DNA of 64,000 bases. Source: Sphaerotilus uruguayifluvii (GTDB taxonomy: Bacteria; Pseudomonadota; Gammaproteobacteria; Burkholderiales; Burkholderiaceae_C). Position numbers and translations under genes: made by a program. The stretch lies in the NCBI RefSeq assembly GCF_013294065.1, contig NZ_JABSNM010000008.1, positions 174,351 through 238,350 of the forward strand, given 5' to 3'. Of the stretch, positions 8,643 to 17,376 are shown piece by piece (position 1 is the stretch's first letter; every line of letters starts with the position of its first letter). The notes under the pieces are model-generated. The model was not told the origin of the DNA. It saw only the letters and a program-made list of their open reading frames with translations, and did no database searches.

Positions 8643-9623
8643 ATGATCGACTTCCTTGTCCAGCTCTTCGGCCAGGTCCAGCAATGGCTGTTCGAGACGG
8701 TGGTGCAGCCGCTGCTGTTCGCGCTGGGCGGCGGCTCCATCCTGGAGGACGGCTACAACGCCACCGGCTGGCTGCTGGTGGGGCTGCTGCAGATCGCGGT
8801 GCTGGTGGCGGTGATCGGGCCGCTGGAGCGCTGGCGGCCGGTGCAGGCCATCGCCGACCGCCGCGCGGTGCGCATCGACGTGATCTACACGCTGATCCAC
8901 CAGCTCGGGCTGTTCCGCATCGGCATGTTCTTCGCGTTCGATCCGCTGTGGAACGACCTGTGGGGCGCGCTGGCGGTGCACGGCTTCGCCGGCTGGCAGC
9001 TCGACCAGCTCGTCGCGCCGTGGTGGCCGGGCGTGACCGACACCGCGCTGGCCGCCTTCGTGCTCTACCTGCTGGTGTTCGACTTCGTGAACTACCTGCT
9101 GCACCGCGCGCAGCACCAGTTCGAATGGTGGTGGGCGCTGCATGCGGTGCACCACAGCCAGCGCGACATGACGATGTGGACCGACCGGCGCAACCACCTG
9201 CTCGACTCGGTGCTGACCGACATCGTCATCGCGCAGGTCGGCCATCTCGTCGGCGTGCCGCCGGGGCAGTTCGTCGCCGCGACCGCCTTCGCGCTGCTGG
9301 TCGAGAACTTCTCTCACGCCAACCTGCGCCTGAGCTTCGGCCTGATCGGCGAGCGGCTGCTGGTGAGCCCGCGCTTCCACCGACTGCACCACGCCATCGG
9401 CCTGGGCCACGAGTCGACCGCCGGCAAGGGCACGCTGGGCGGCTGCAACTTCGCGGTGCTGTTCCCGGTGTGGGATGCGCTGTTCGGCACCGCCGACTTC
9501 CGCAGCCCGGTCGGCCCCACCGGCATCCGCGACCAGCTGCCCGAGGAGGGCGGGCGCGACTACGGCCGCGGCTTCTGGGCGCAGCAGCGGCTCGGGCTGC
9601 TGCGGATGATCGGGCGCGGCTGA
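8643..9623 (+). CDS. Sterol desaturase / fatty acid hydroxylase family membrane protein
   Basis: This is a 326-residue integral membrane protein with about four hydrophobic segments. The di-iron His clusters of the superfamily are present: HRAQH near residue 157, HAVHHSQRDM near 171 and HRLHHAIG near 249. Members insert oxygen or a double bond into lipids, sterols or carotenoids; the substrate here is unknown. It starts 20 bases after the deacetylase gene and runs in the same direction, which suggests an envelope-modifying operon. Confidence 0.87.
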   Translation: MIDFLVQLFGQVQQWLFETVVQPLLFALGGGSILEDGYNATGWLLVGLLQIAVLVAVIGPLERWRPVQAIADRRAVRIDVIYTLIHQLGLFRIGMFFAFDPLWNDLWGALAVHGFAGWQLDQLVAPWWPGVTDTALAAFVLYLLVFDFVNYLLHRAQHQFEWWWALHAVHHSQRDMTMWTDRRNHLLDSVLTDIVIAQVGHLVGVPPGQFVAATAFALLVENFSHANLRLSFGLIGERLLVSPRFHRLHHAIGLGHESTAGKGTLGGCNFAVLFPVWDALFGTADFRSPVGPTGIRDQLPEEGGRDYGRGFWAQQRLGLLRMIGRG

Positions 9624-9667
9624 GCCGACCTTCAGCATCCGCGCGCCGGCTTCGCTATGCTGGCGGG

Positions 9668-10582
9668 ATGACGAGCCTGTCGAGAGTCCTGGACGCCTTC
9701 TGGCGCGCGATCGGCTACTGCCTGCTGCCGCGCGTCATCCTGCTGTCCTTCGTGCCGGTGCTGCTGCTGGGGGCGCTGTCCTTCGCGCTGGCCTGGTTCT
9801 TCTGGGATCCTGCGGTCGAGGCGGTGCGCGTCGCCGTCACCGGCACGCCGCTGCTCGGCCAGGCGGCCGAGTGGCTCGACGGCCTGACGCACGGGGGCTT
9901 CCGCAGCGTCATCGGGCCGCTGGTCGTGGTGGCGCTGTCGGTGCCGGTGCTGATCATCGCCTCGCTGCTGGCGGTGTCGGCGTTCATGGGACCGACGGTC
10001 ATCGGCCTGGTCGGGCGACGCCGCTTCGCCGATCTGACGCTCGGCGGCGACGTCGCCTGGTGGCAGTCGCTGGCCTGGGTCGGCGGGGCGATCGTGCTGG
10101 CGCTGCTGGCGCTGGTGCTGACGCTGCCGCTGTGGCTGATCCCGCCGCTGGCGCTGCTGCTGCCGCCGCTGATCCTGGGCTGGCTGACCTGCCGGGTGAT
10201 GGTCTTCGACGTGCTGTCGGCGCATGCCCGCGCCGACGAGCGGCGCGAGCTGATGCGCCGCCACCGCGTGCCGCTGCTGGCGATCGGCGTGATCTGCGGC
10301 TACCTGGGGGCCGCGCCGTCGCTGATCTGGGCCTTCGGCGTGATGGCGCTGCCGATGATGCCGCTGCTGCTGCCGGTGTTCGTCTGGCTCTACACGCTGG
10401 TCGAGGTGCTGGCCTCGCTGTGGTTCGCCCACTATGCGCTGGCCGCGCTGGCCGATCTCCGGCGCGAGCGCGCCGAGGCGGCCGGTCCGGTCGTCGCCGA
10501 CGTGCCCGCGGTCACGCTGCCGGCCGCCTCGACCTTTCCGTCCTCCACGACTCCCCCGCATTCCCCGCATCTGCTGCCATGA
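9668..10582 (+). CDS. EI24 / CysZ-like domain membrane protein
   Basis: This 304-residue protein has several long hydrophobic helices (for example VILLSFVPVLLLGALSFAL and the VLALLALVLTLPLWLIPPLA region) and the architecture of the EI24 domain family, whose best-known bacterial relative is the sulfate channel CysZ. No sulfate-assimilation genes lie nearby, so transport of sulfate is not claimed. The chosen ATG gives a normal family length. The stop overlaps the next start as ATGA at 10579-10582, indicating translational coupling with the molybdopterin-binding protein. Confidence 0.8.
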   Translation: MTSLSRVLDAFWRAIGYCLLPRVILLSFVPVLLLGALSFALAWFFWDPAVEAVRVAVTGTPLLGQAAEWLDGLTHGGFRSVIGPLVVVALSVPVLIIASLLAVSAFMGPTVIGLVGRRRFADLTLGGDVAWWQSLAWVGGAIVLALLALVLTLPLWLIPPLALLLPPLILGWLTCRVMVFDVLSAHARADERRELMRRHRVPLLAIGVICGYLGAAPSLIWAFGVMALPMMPLLLPVFVWLYTLVEVLASLWFAHYALAALADLRRERAEAAGPVVADVPAVTLPAASTFPSSTTPPHSPHLLP

Positions 10583-11373
10583 ACTTCGGCCTCATCATCG
10601 TCGGCGACGAGATCCTCTCGGGCAAGCGCCAGGACAAGCACCTCTCGAAGGTCATCGAGCTGCTCTCGGCACGCGGCCTCGCGCTCGCCTGGAGCCACTA
10701 TGTCGGCGACGACCCGCGCCGCATCACCGACATCCTGCGCACGGCCTTCGCCAGCGGCGACGTGGTGTTCTCGTGCGGCGGCATCGGCGCGACGCCCGAC
10801 GACCACACCCGCCAGTGCGCCGCGGCCGCGCTGGGCCGGCCGATGGCGCTGCACCCCGAAGCGCGCGAGCTGATCATGGCGCGCGTGCGCCAGCTCGCCG
10901 TCGAGAAGGGCTGGACCGACGACCCCGAGCACCCGGACACCGTCCACCGGCTCAACATGGGCGTCTTCCCCGAGGGCGCGACCATCATCCCGAACCCGTA
11001 CAACCAGATCCCGGGCTTCTCGGTCGGCGACGTGCACTTCGTGCCCGGCTTCCCGGTGATGGCGCACCCGATGATCGAGGCGCTGCTCGACACCCGCTAT
11101 GCGCACCTGCACGGGGCAGGCGCGCAGCAGGAGCGCTCGCTCATCGTCTACGGCGCGATGGAGGCCAGCCTGACGCCGCTGATGATCGACCTCGAGGCGT
11201 GCTTTCCCGGCATCAAGGTGTTCAGCTTGCCCAGCGTCGACCATCCGGTGCACGGCCGGCACATCGAGCTCGGCGTCAAGGGGCTCGGCGAGGCGCTGGA
11301 AGCGGCCTATGCGGCGCTGAAGCTGGGCCTGGTCGAGGCGGGTGCCCGCACAGGCCCCGAAATGGTGCGTTGA
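10579..11373 (+). CDS. MoaB/Mog-CinA type molybdopterin-binding domain protein
   Basis: This 264-residue protein starts MNFGLIIVGDEILSGKRQDKH and carries the CGGIGATPDDHT loop, both signatures of the molybdopterin-binding (MoCF-biosynthesis) domain as found in the N-terminal half of CinA. No C-terminal CinA amidohydrolase domain follows, so it is the stand-alone type. Its role, cofactor-linked or nucleotide-pyrophosphatase-like, cannot be decided from sequence. It is coupled by ATGA to the EI24 gene. Just past its stop lie the NtrC sites of the glnA promoter. Confidence 0.85.
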   Translation: MNFGLIIVGDEILSGKRQDKHLSKVIELLSARGLALAWSHYVGDDPRRITDILRTAFASGDVVFSCGGIGATPDDHTRQCAAAALGRPMALHPEARELIMARVRQLAVEKGWTDDPEHPDTVHRLNMGVFPEGATIIPNPYNQIPGFSVGDVHFVPGFPVMAHPMIEALLDTRYAHLHGAGAQQERSLIVYGAMEASLTPLMIDLEACFPGIKVFSLPSVDHPVHGRHIELGVKGLGEALEAAYAALKLGLVEAGARTGPEMVR

Positions 11374-11375
11374 AG

Positions 11376-11392
11376 TGAGCCTGAATGGTGCA
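11376..11392 (+). promoter_or_regulatory. NtrC-binding site 1 (distal enhancer) for glnA
   Basis: The 17-mer TGAGCCT-gaa-TGGTGCA matches the NtrC consensus TGCACCA-N3-TGGTGCA at 11 of 14 fixed positions, with a perfect right half-site. Its centre is 34 bp (about three helical turns) from site 2, comparable to the spacing of the enteric glnA enhancer pair. Confidence 0.7.
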
Positions 11393-11409
11393 TCTCTGGG
11401 GTGATCCTG

Positions 11410-11426
11410 TGCACCATGATTGTGCG
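11410..11426 (+). promoter_or_regulatory. NtrC-binding site 2 (proximal enhancer) for glnA
   Basis: The 17-mer TGCACCA-tga-TTGTGCG matches the NtrC consensus at 12 of 14 fixed positions, with a perfect left half-site. It is centred about 116 bp upstream of the transcription start predicted from the -24/-12 element, the usual enhancer distance. Confidence 0.75.
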
Positions 11427-11507
11427 TTGCGGGTTCTGAGCCAGATCAGGGCCTGTCCACACGCATCCGCTCTCGGTGTGCAAAAGGGGCGCAGCAGGGG
11501 GTGTCAC

Positions 11508-11523
11508 GGGCACGCTTTCTGCT
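11508..11523 (+). promoter_or_regulatory. Sigma-54 (-24/-12) promoter of glnA
   Basis: GGGCACG-cttt-CTGCT matches TGGCACG-N4-TTGCW, with the invariant GG (11509-11510) and GC (11521-11522) separated by exactly 10 bases. Predicted start is near 11534, leaving a leader of about 77 bases before glnA. With the two NtrC sites upstream it forms a complete nitrogen-controlled promoter. Confidence 0.8.
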
Positions 11524-11610
11524 ACATTGCCATGCGGTCCCGACCCAGGGTCAGGGACCGATCGACTGCCTGATCACTCACTGATTCCCCATCTCGCTAG
11601 GAGCCCTCTG

Positions 11611-13026
11611 ATGGCCAAGACCGTCGCCGACGTGATGAAGATGGTGAAGGAGAACGAAGTCAAGTTCGTTGACTTCCGTTTCACCGACACCCGTGGCAAG
11701 GAACAGCACGTTTCCGTGCCGGTTTCGCACTTCGATGAAGACAAGTTCACGTCGGGTCACGCGTTCGACGGCTCGTCGATCGCCGGCTGGAAGGGTATCG
11801 AGGCATCGGACATGCTGCTGATGCCGGACCCGAACACCGCCAACATCGATCCGTTCTTCGAAGAGCCGACCCTGATCCTGACCTGCGACGTCATCGATCC
11901 GGCCGACGGCAAGGCCTACGAGCGCGACCCGCGCTCGCTGGCCAAGCGCGCTGAAGCGTACATGCGCGCTTCGGGCCTGGGCGACACCGCCTTCTTCGGT
12001 CCGGAACCCGAGTTCTTCGTGTTCGACAGCGTGCGCTGGAGCGCCGACATGTCGGGCTGCTTCGTCTCGATCGAGTCGGAAGAAGCCGCCTGGAACACCG
12101 GCAAGGACTACGAGCACGGCAACAAGGGCTTCCGTCCGACCGTCAAGGGCGGCTACTTCCCGGTCCCCCCGGTCGATTCGGGCCAGGACATGCGCTCGGA
12201 AATGTGCCTGATCCTGGAAAGCCTGGGCATTCCGGTCGAGGTGCACCACCACGAAGTGGCCAACGCCGGCCAGATGGAGATCGGCACCAAGTTCAGCACG
12301 CTGATCGAGCGCGCCGACTGGGTCCAGCTGCAGAAGTACGTCATCCACAACGTGGCTGGCGCCTACGGCAAGACCGCGACCTTCATGCCGAAGCCGATCG
12401 TCGGCGACAACGGCTCGGGCATGCACGTTCACCAGTCGGTCTGGAAGGACGGCAAGAACCTGTTCGCCGGTGACGGCTACGCCGGCCTGAGCGACTTCGC
12501 GCTGTACTACATCGGCGGCATCATCAAGCACGCTCGCGCGCTGAACGCCATCACCAACCCGGGCACCAACTCGTACAAGCGTCTGGTTCCGGGCTACGAA
12601 GCCCCGGTGAAGCTGGCCTACTCGGCCAAGAACCGCTCGGCCTCGATCCGCATCCCGTTCGTCGCGAACCCGAAGGGCCGTCGCGTGGAAGCCCGCTTCC
12701 CGGATCCCCTGATGAACCCGTACCTGGGCTTCGCCGCGCTGCTGATGGCCGGCCTCGACGGCGTCGAGAACAAGATCCATCCGGGCGAAGCCGCCACGAA
12801 GGATCTGTACCACCTGCCGCCGGAAGAGGACGCGCTGATCCCGACCGTCTGCTCGTCGCTGGAGCAGGCCCTGGAAGCCCTGGACAAGGACCGTGCGTTC
12901 CTGACCAAGGGCGGCGTGTTCACCGACTCCTACATCGATGCGTACATCGACCTGAAGATGCAGGAAGTCCAGCGCATGCGCATGACGACCCACCCGATCG
13001 AGTTCGACATGTACTACGCGCTGTGA
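11611..13026 (+). CDS. glnA: Glutamine synthetase, type I
   Basis: This 471-residue cytosolic dodecameric enzyme condenses ammonia and glutamate to glutamine with ATP. Visible signatures are FDGSSIAGW (about 50), the metal-ligand region [14 protein letters not shown] (about 130), the [10 protein letters not shown] segment (about 211), the ATP-site region [16 protein letters not shown] (about 262) and NRSASIRIP (about 343). The adenylylation loop DLYHLPPEE places the modified Tyr at about residue 400, the target of GlnE, which is also in this window. The ATG at 11611 follows a TAGGAG ribosome site by about six bases. A strong terminator follows. The gene is controlled by the NtrC/sigma-54 promoter upstream and belongs with ntrBC downstream. 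Confidence 0.98.
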   Translation: MAKTVADVMKMVKENEVKFVDFRFTDTRGKEQHVSVPVSHFDEDKFTSGHAFDGSSIAGWKGIEASDMLLMPDPNTANIDPFFEEPTLILTCDVIDPADGKAYERDPRSLAKRAEAYMRASGLGDTAFFGPEPEFFVFDSVRWSADMSGCFVSIESEEAAWNTGKDYEHGNKGFRPTVKGGYFPVPPVDSGQDMRSEMCLILESLGIPVEVHHHEVANAGQMEIGTKFSTLIERADWVQLQKYVIHNVAGAYGKTATFMPKPIVGDNGSGMHVHQSVWKDGKNLFAGDGYAGLSDFALYYIGGIIKHARALNAITNPGTNSYKRLVPGYEAPVKLAYSAKNRSASIRIPFVANPKGRRVEARFPDPLMNPYLGFAALLMAGLDGVENKIHPGEAATKDLYHLPPEEDALIPTVCSSLEQALEALDKDRAFLTKGGVFTDSYIDAYIDLKMQEVQRMRMTTHPIEFDMYYAL

Positions 13027-13103
13027 TGCCCGTGCGGCCGCGTCGCCGCATCGCCTCGCGCGATGTGGTCCGCGGTCCCGGCATCGCGCGAATGTCGCGG
13101 AAG

Positions 13104-13129
13104 GACGGCCTGCGGGCCGTCTTTTTTTT
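13104..13129 (+). terminator. Rho-independent terminator after glnA
   Basis: GACGGCC-tgcg-GGCCGTC forms a perfect 7-bp stem followed directly by eight T residues (13122-13129), 77 bases after the glnA stop. It should separate most glnA transcription from the downstream ntrBC genes. Confidence 0.92.
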
Positions 13130-13241
13130 GCCTCTGCCCCGGCGGCGGTCCCCCGTCGGGGTGACGCATCGCGTTGACGGTCTTGCGCCATACTGAGGCG
13201 CGACCGGCCTTCCGGTGGAAGGCCCAGCGCAGGACGACACG

Positions 13242-13796
13242 ATGACGATTTCCCGTGCAGTGACGACAACGACGATGGCCGCCGCGCTGGCGGTCATGGC
13301 GGGCGGCGCGGCCGCGCAGGAGCGCGCGGTCTACCGCTGCCCCGGCAACCTCTACACCGACCAGCTCACGCCCAAGGAGGCCGCCGAGCGCGGCTGCCGC
13401 ACGCTCGACGGCGCCCCGGTGACCGTGGTGCAGGGCGGCGCGACCCGCCGCCCCGCGGGCGCCGGCTCGGGCGAGGGCGCGGCCCGTCAGGCCGCGTCGG
13501 GCGCGTCCGGCGCCGCGCGGGCGCCGGCCTCGGGCGAGATGCGCGTCGACGCCGCGCAGCAGCGCGCCCGCGACAGCGACGCCCGGCGCATTCTCGAGAC
13601 CGAGCTGTCGCGCGAGGAGTCCGCGCTGGCGGCGCTGCGCAAGGACTTCAACAACGGCGAGCCGGAGCGCCGCGGCGACGAGCGCAACTTCGCCCGCTAC
13701 CAGGAGCGCGTCGCCGAGATGAAGGCGGCGATCGCGCGCAAGGAAGCCGACGTCGCCGCGATCCGGCGTGAACTCAGCAAGCTGCCCAGTCCGTGA
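13242..13796 (+). CDS. Exported DUF4124-like protein coupled to ntrB
   Basis: This 184-residue protein begins with a signal peptide (MAAALAVMAGGAAAQ) followed by VYRCPGNLYTDQLTPKEAAERGCR, which resembles the DUF4124 domain with its two Cys residues. A Gly/Ala/Ser linker follows, then a C-terminal charged helical region (ARRILETELSREESALAAL onward) likely to form a coiled coil. It should act in the periplasm or envelope. Its stop TGA overlaps the GTG start of ntrB (GTGA, 13793-13796), so translation of the sensor kinase is probably tied to this gene. Function is unknown. I chose the ATG at 13242, where the signal peptide begins, over the upstream one at 13215. Confidence 0.78.
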   Translation: MTISRAVTTTTMAAALAVMAGGAAAQERAVYRCPGNLYTDQLTPKEAAERGCRTLDGAPVTVVQGGATRRPAGAGSGEGAARQAASGASGAARAPASGEMRVDAAQQRARDSDARRILETELSREESALAALRKDFNNGEPERRGDERNFARYQERVAEMKAAIARKEADVAAIRRELSKLPSP

Positions 13797-14890
13797 GCCT
13801 CTTCCGATCCCGTTCCCGATCCCGCGCGAGCACCTCGTTCGACGCCTTCGACCACCTGGCCACGATGGTGGCGGTGCTCGACCGCGAGGGCCGCTGCACC
13901 TATGTCAACGCCGCGTTCGAGAGCACGCTGGGCCTGCCGCGCCGGGCGCTGCAGAACAGCCGCGTCTTCGACTGGTTCATCGATCCGGCGACGCTGAAGG
14001 TCACCTTCGACGCGGTCGTCGCCAACGAGTTCAGCACCGCCCGGCTCGAGGCCCAGCTCGGCCGGCCGGCCGGCGCCTCGTCGGGGGATCCGCTGCCGGT
14101 CCACGCCATCGTCACGCAGATCGACCACGGCGAGCAGGTGCTGCTGGAGCTGGTCGAGATCGAGCAGCAGACCCGCCAGGACCGCGAGACCCGCACGCTC
14201 GACCAGGCGCGCATCACCAAGGAGCTGATCCGCAACCTCGCCCACGAGATCAAGAATCCGCTCGGCGGCATCCGCGGCTCGGCGCAGCTGCTCGAGATGG
14301 AGCTCGACAACCGCTCGCTGCACGAATACACGCAGGTCATCATCCATGAGGCCGACCGGCTGCAGTCGCTGGTCGACCGGCTGCTGGCGCCGCATCGCCG
14401 CCCGCACATGGTGGCCGACGTCAACATCCACGAGGTGCTCGAGCGGGTGCGCTCGCTGATCCTGGCCGAGTTCCCGAAGGGGCTGGTGGTGCAGCGCGAC
14501 TACGACACCTCGCTGCCCGAGTTCCGCGGCGACCGCGAGCAGCTGATCCAGGCGGTGCTCAACATCACCCACAACGCCGCGCAGGCGCTGGCCGAACGCC
14601 GCCAGGCCGGCGACGCGCGCATCGTGCTGCGCACGCGCGCGGCGCGCCAGGTCACGATCGGCCGCCAGCGCTACCGGTTGGCACTGGACTTGCATATCGA
14701 GGACAACGGACCCGGCGTGCCGCCCGAGATCCGCGATCGCATCTTCTTTCCGCTGGTTTCCGGCCGCGACGGCGGTTCGGGGCTCGGCCTGACGCTGGCA
14801 CAGGACTTCGTCCAGCAGCATCACGGCCTGATCGAGTGCGAGAGCGAGCCGGGCTGCACGCTGTTCAAGATCCAGATCCCGCTGCCCTGA
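13793..14890 (+). CDS. glnL: Nitrogen sensor histidine kinase/phosphatase NtrB
   Basis: This 365-residue cytosolic kinase starts at a GTG overlapping the previous stop. An N-terminal PAS domain (DHLATMVAVLDREGRCTYVN onward, residues 20-125) is followed by the dimerisation/phosphoacceptor helix NLAHEIKNPLGGIRG, with His151 as the predicted phosphorylated residue, and an HATPase domain with HNAAQAL, DNGPGVP and GGSGLGLTLAQ nucleotide motifs. No membrane segments are present, as in NtrB. It phosphorylates NtrC when nitrogen is limiting and dephosphorylates it with PII. The cognate regulator gene follows after 54 bp. Confidence 0.96.
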   Translation: MSLFRSRSRSRASTSFDAFDHLATMVAVLDREGRCTYVNAAFESTLGLPRRALQNSRVFDWFIDPATLKVTFDAVVANEFSTARLEAQLGRPAGASSGDPLPVHAIVTQIDHGEQVLLELVEIEQQTRQDRETRTLDQARITKELIRNLAHEIKNPLGGIRGSAQLLEMELDNRSLHEYTQVIIHEADRLQSLVDRLLAPHRRPHMVADVNIHEVLERVRSLILAEFPKGLVVQRDYDTSLPEFRGDREQLIQAVLNITHNAAQALAERRQAGDARIVLRTRAARQVTIGRQRYRLALDLHIEDNGPGVPPEIRDRIFFPLVSGRDGGSGLGLTLAQDFVQQHHGLIECESEPGCTLFKIQIPLP

Positions 14891-14944
14891 GGCCCGAGAC
14901 GTGGCCGGGGAGGCGGGATCTCACGCCATGACAGGCCACGACGC

Positions 14945-16480
<1,536 letters not shown>

Positions 16481-16496
16481 GGGGGCATCGGCCGGC

Positions 16497-16510
16497 TTGA
16501 CTTGTCTCAA
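16497..16510 (+). promoter_or_regulatory. FNR/DNR-like box upstream of the Crp/Fnr regulator
   Basis: TTGAC-ttgt-CTCAA matches the FNR-type palindrome TTGAT-N4-ATCAA in the four outer bases of each arm. It lies 71 bases before the downstream regulator gene, where autoregulation by that protein is plausible. Only the outer TTGA/TCAA arms are symmetric. Confidence 0.4.
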
Positions 16511-16580
16511 CAGTCGGCCCGGCGAGTTCGGCGACAGTGCAGCAGCGCCTTTTCGCGTCCGCACAGCCAGACTGCCCGCC

Positions 16581-17351
16581 ATGGAGATGTTCACCGCCCG
16601 GGCCGAAGGGATTTCCCCTGCGGCCGCCTCGCTTCCCCGCCCGCGTCGCCGCATCGCCGCCCCGCCGCCGTCCCCGGCCGACCCGGCGCCGTGGCGGCGC
16701 GTGCTGTCGGCCTCGCCGCTGGCCCAGCCCGAGATCGAGACGCTGATGCGTCTGGCGCGCCGCCGCACGGTGGCCGCCGGCGACCTGATCCTCGACACCC
16801 GCCTGCCGGCGCGCTCGCTGGTGCTGCTGCTGTCGGGCGACGTGGTGATGGGCTCGCGCGCCTGCGACGGCAGCCTGCGCACCGAGCGCAGCGTCAACGG
16901 CCCGGCCTGGCTCGACGTCAGCGCCGCCTGGCTCGGGCTGCCGTGCGCGATGGAGGCGCAGGCCCTGTCCGACGCGGTCGTGGCCGAGCTGCCGATCGAC
17001 GACGTCACCCGCCTGATGACCCAGAACCCGACGCTGGCCGGGCTGCTGTGCCAGGCGCTGGCGCAGCAGGTGCGCCAGATCACGCTGGCCTCGCGCAACC
17101 TGCTGCACAACGACGCGCCGGCGCGGCTGGCGCAGTGGCTGCTGCAGCGCTGCCCGTCGCGCAGCGGCCCGGTCGAGCTGAGGCTGCAGGAGCGCAAGCG
17201 CGACATCGCGCAGCAGCTGGCGATGTCGCCGGAAACGCTGTCGCGGCTGATGCGCAGCTTCCAGACCCGCGGCGTGCTGTCGGTGCGCGGCTATCAGGTG
17301 CGCGTGCCGGAGGTGGCCGAGCTGTGCACGCTGGCCGGCCAGGACGGCTGA
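16581..17351 (+). CDS. Crp/Fnr family transcriptional regulator
   Basis: From the ATG at 16581 this is a 256-residue protein: an unusual Arg/Pro/Ala-rich N terminus of about 40 residues, a cyclic-nucleotide-binding-type beta-roll (TVAAGDLILDTRLPARSLVLLLSGDVVMG), a dimer helix, and a C-terminal winged HTH (KRDIAQQLAMSPETLSRLMRSF). There is no N-terminal Cys cluster, so an FNR-type oxygen-sensing Fe-S cluster is not expected; the signal is unknown. The recognition helix ETLSR is of the E-x-x-S-R type that reads TTGA half-sites, which fits the box found upstream. Its position behind ntrC does not prove a nitrogen role. Confidence 0.85.
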   Translation: MEMFTARAEGISPAAASLPRPRRRIAAPPPSPADPAPWRRVLSASPLAQPEIETLMRLARRRTVAAGDLILDTRLPARSLVLLLSGDVVMGSRACDGSLRTERSVNGPAWLDVSAAWLGLPCAMEAQALSDAVVAELPIDDVTRLMTQNPTLAGLLCQALAQQVRQITLASRNLLHNDAPARLAQWLLQRCPSRSGPVELRLQERKRDIAQQLAMSPETLSRLMRSFQTRGVLSVRGYQVRVPEVAELCTLAGQDG

Positions 17352-17376
17352 GCCGGGCGCGCCGGCTCAGCCGGCT

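Noticed and set aside
11578..13269. 563-codon minus-strand open frame opposite glnA
   Set aside because: Covers glnA and its terminator, so it cannot be a sensible gene; Arg/Val/Asp-rich shadow.
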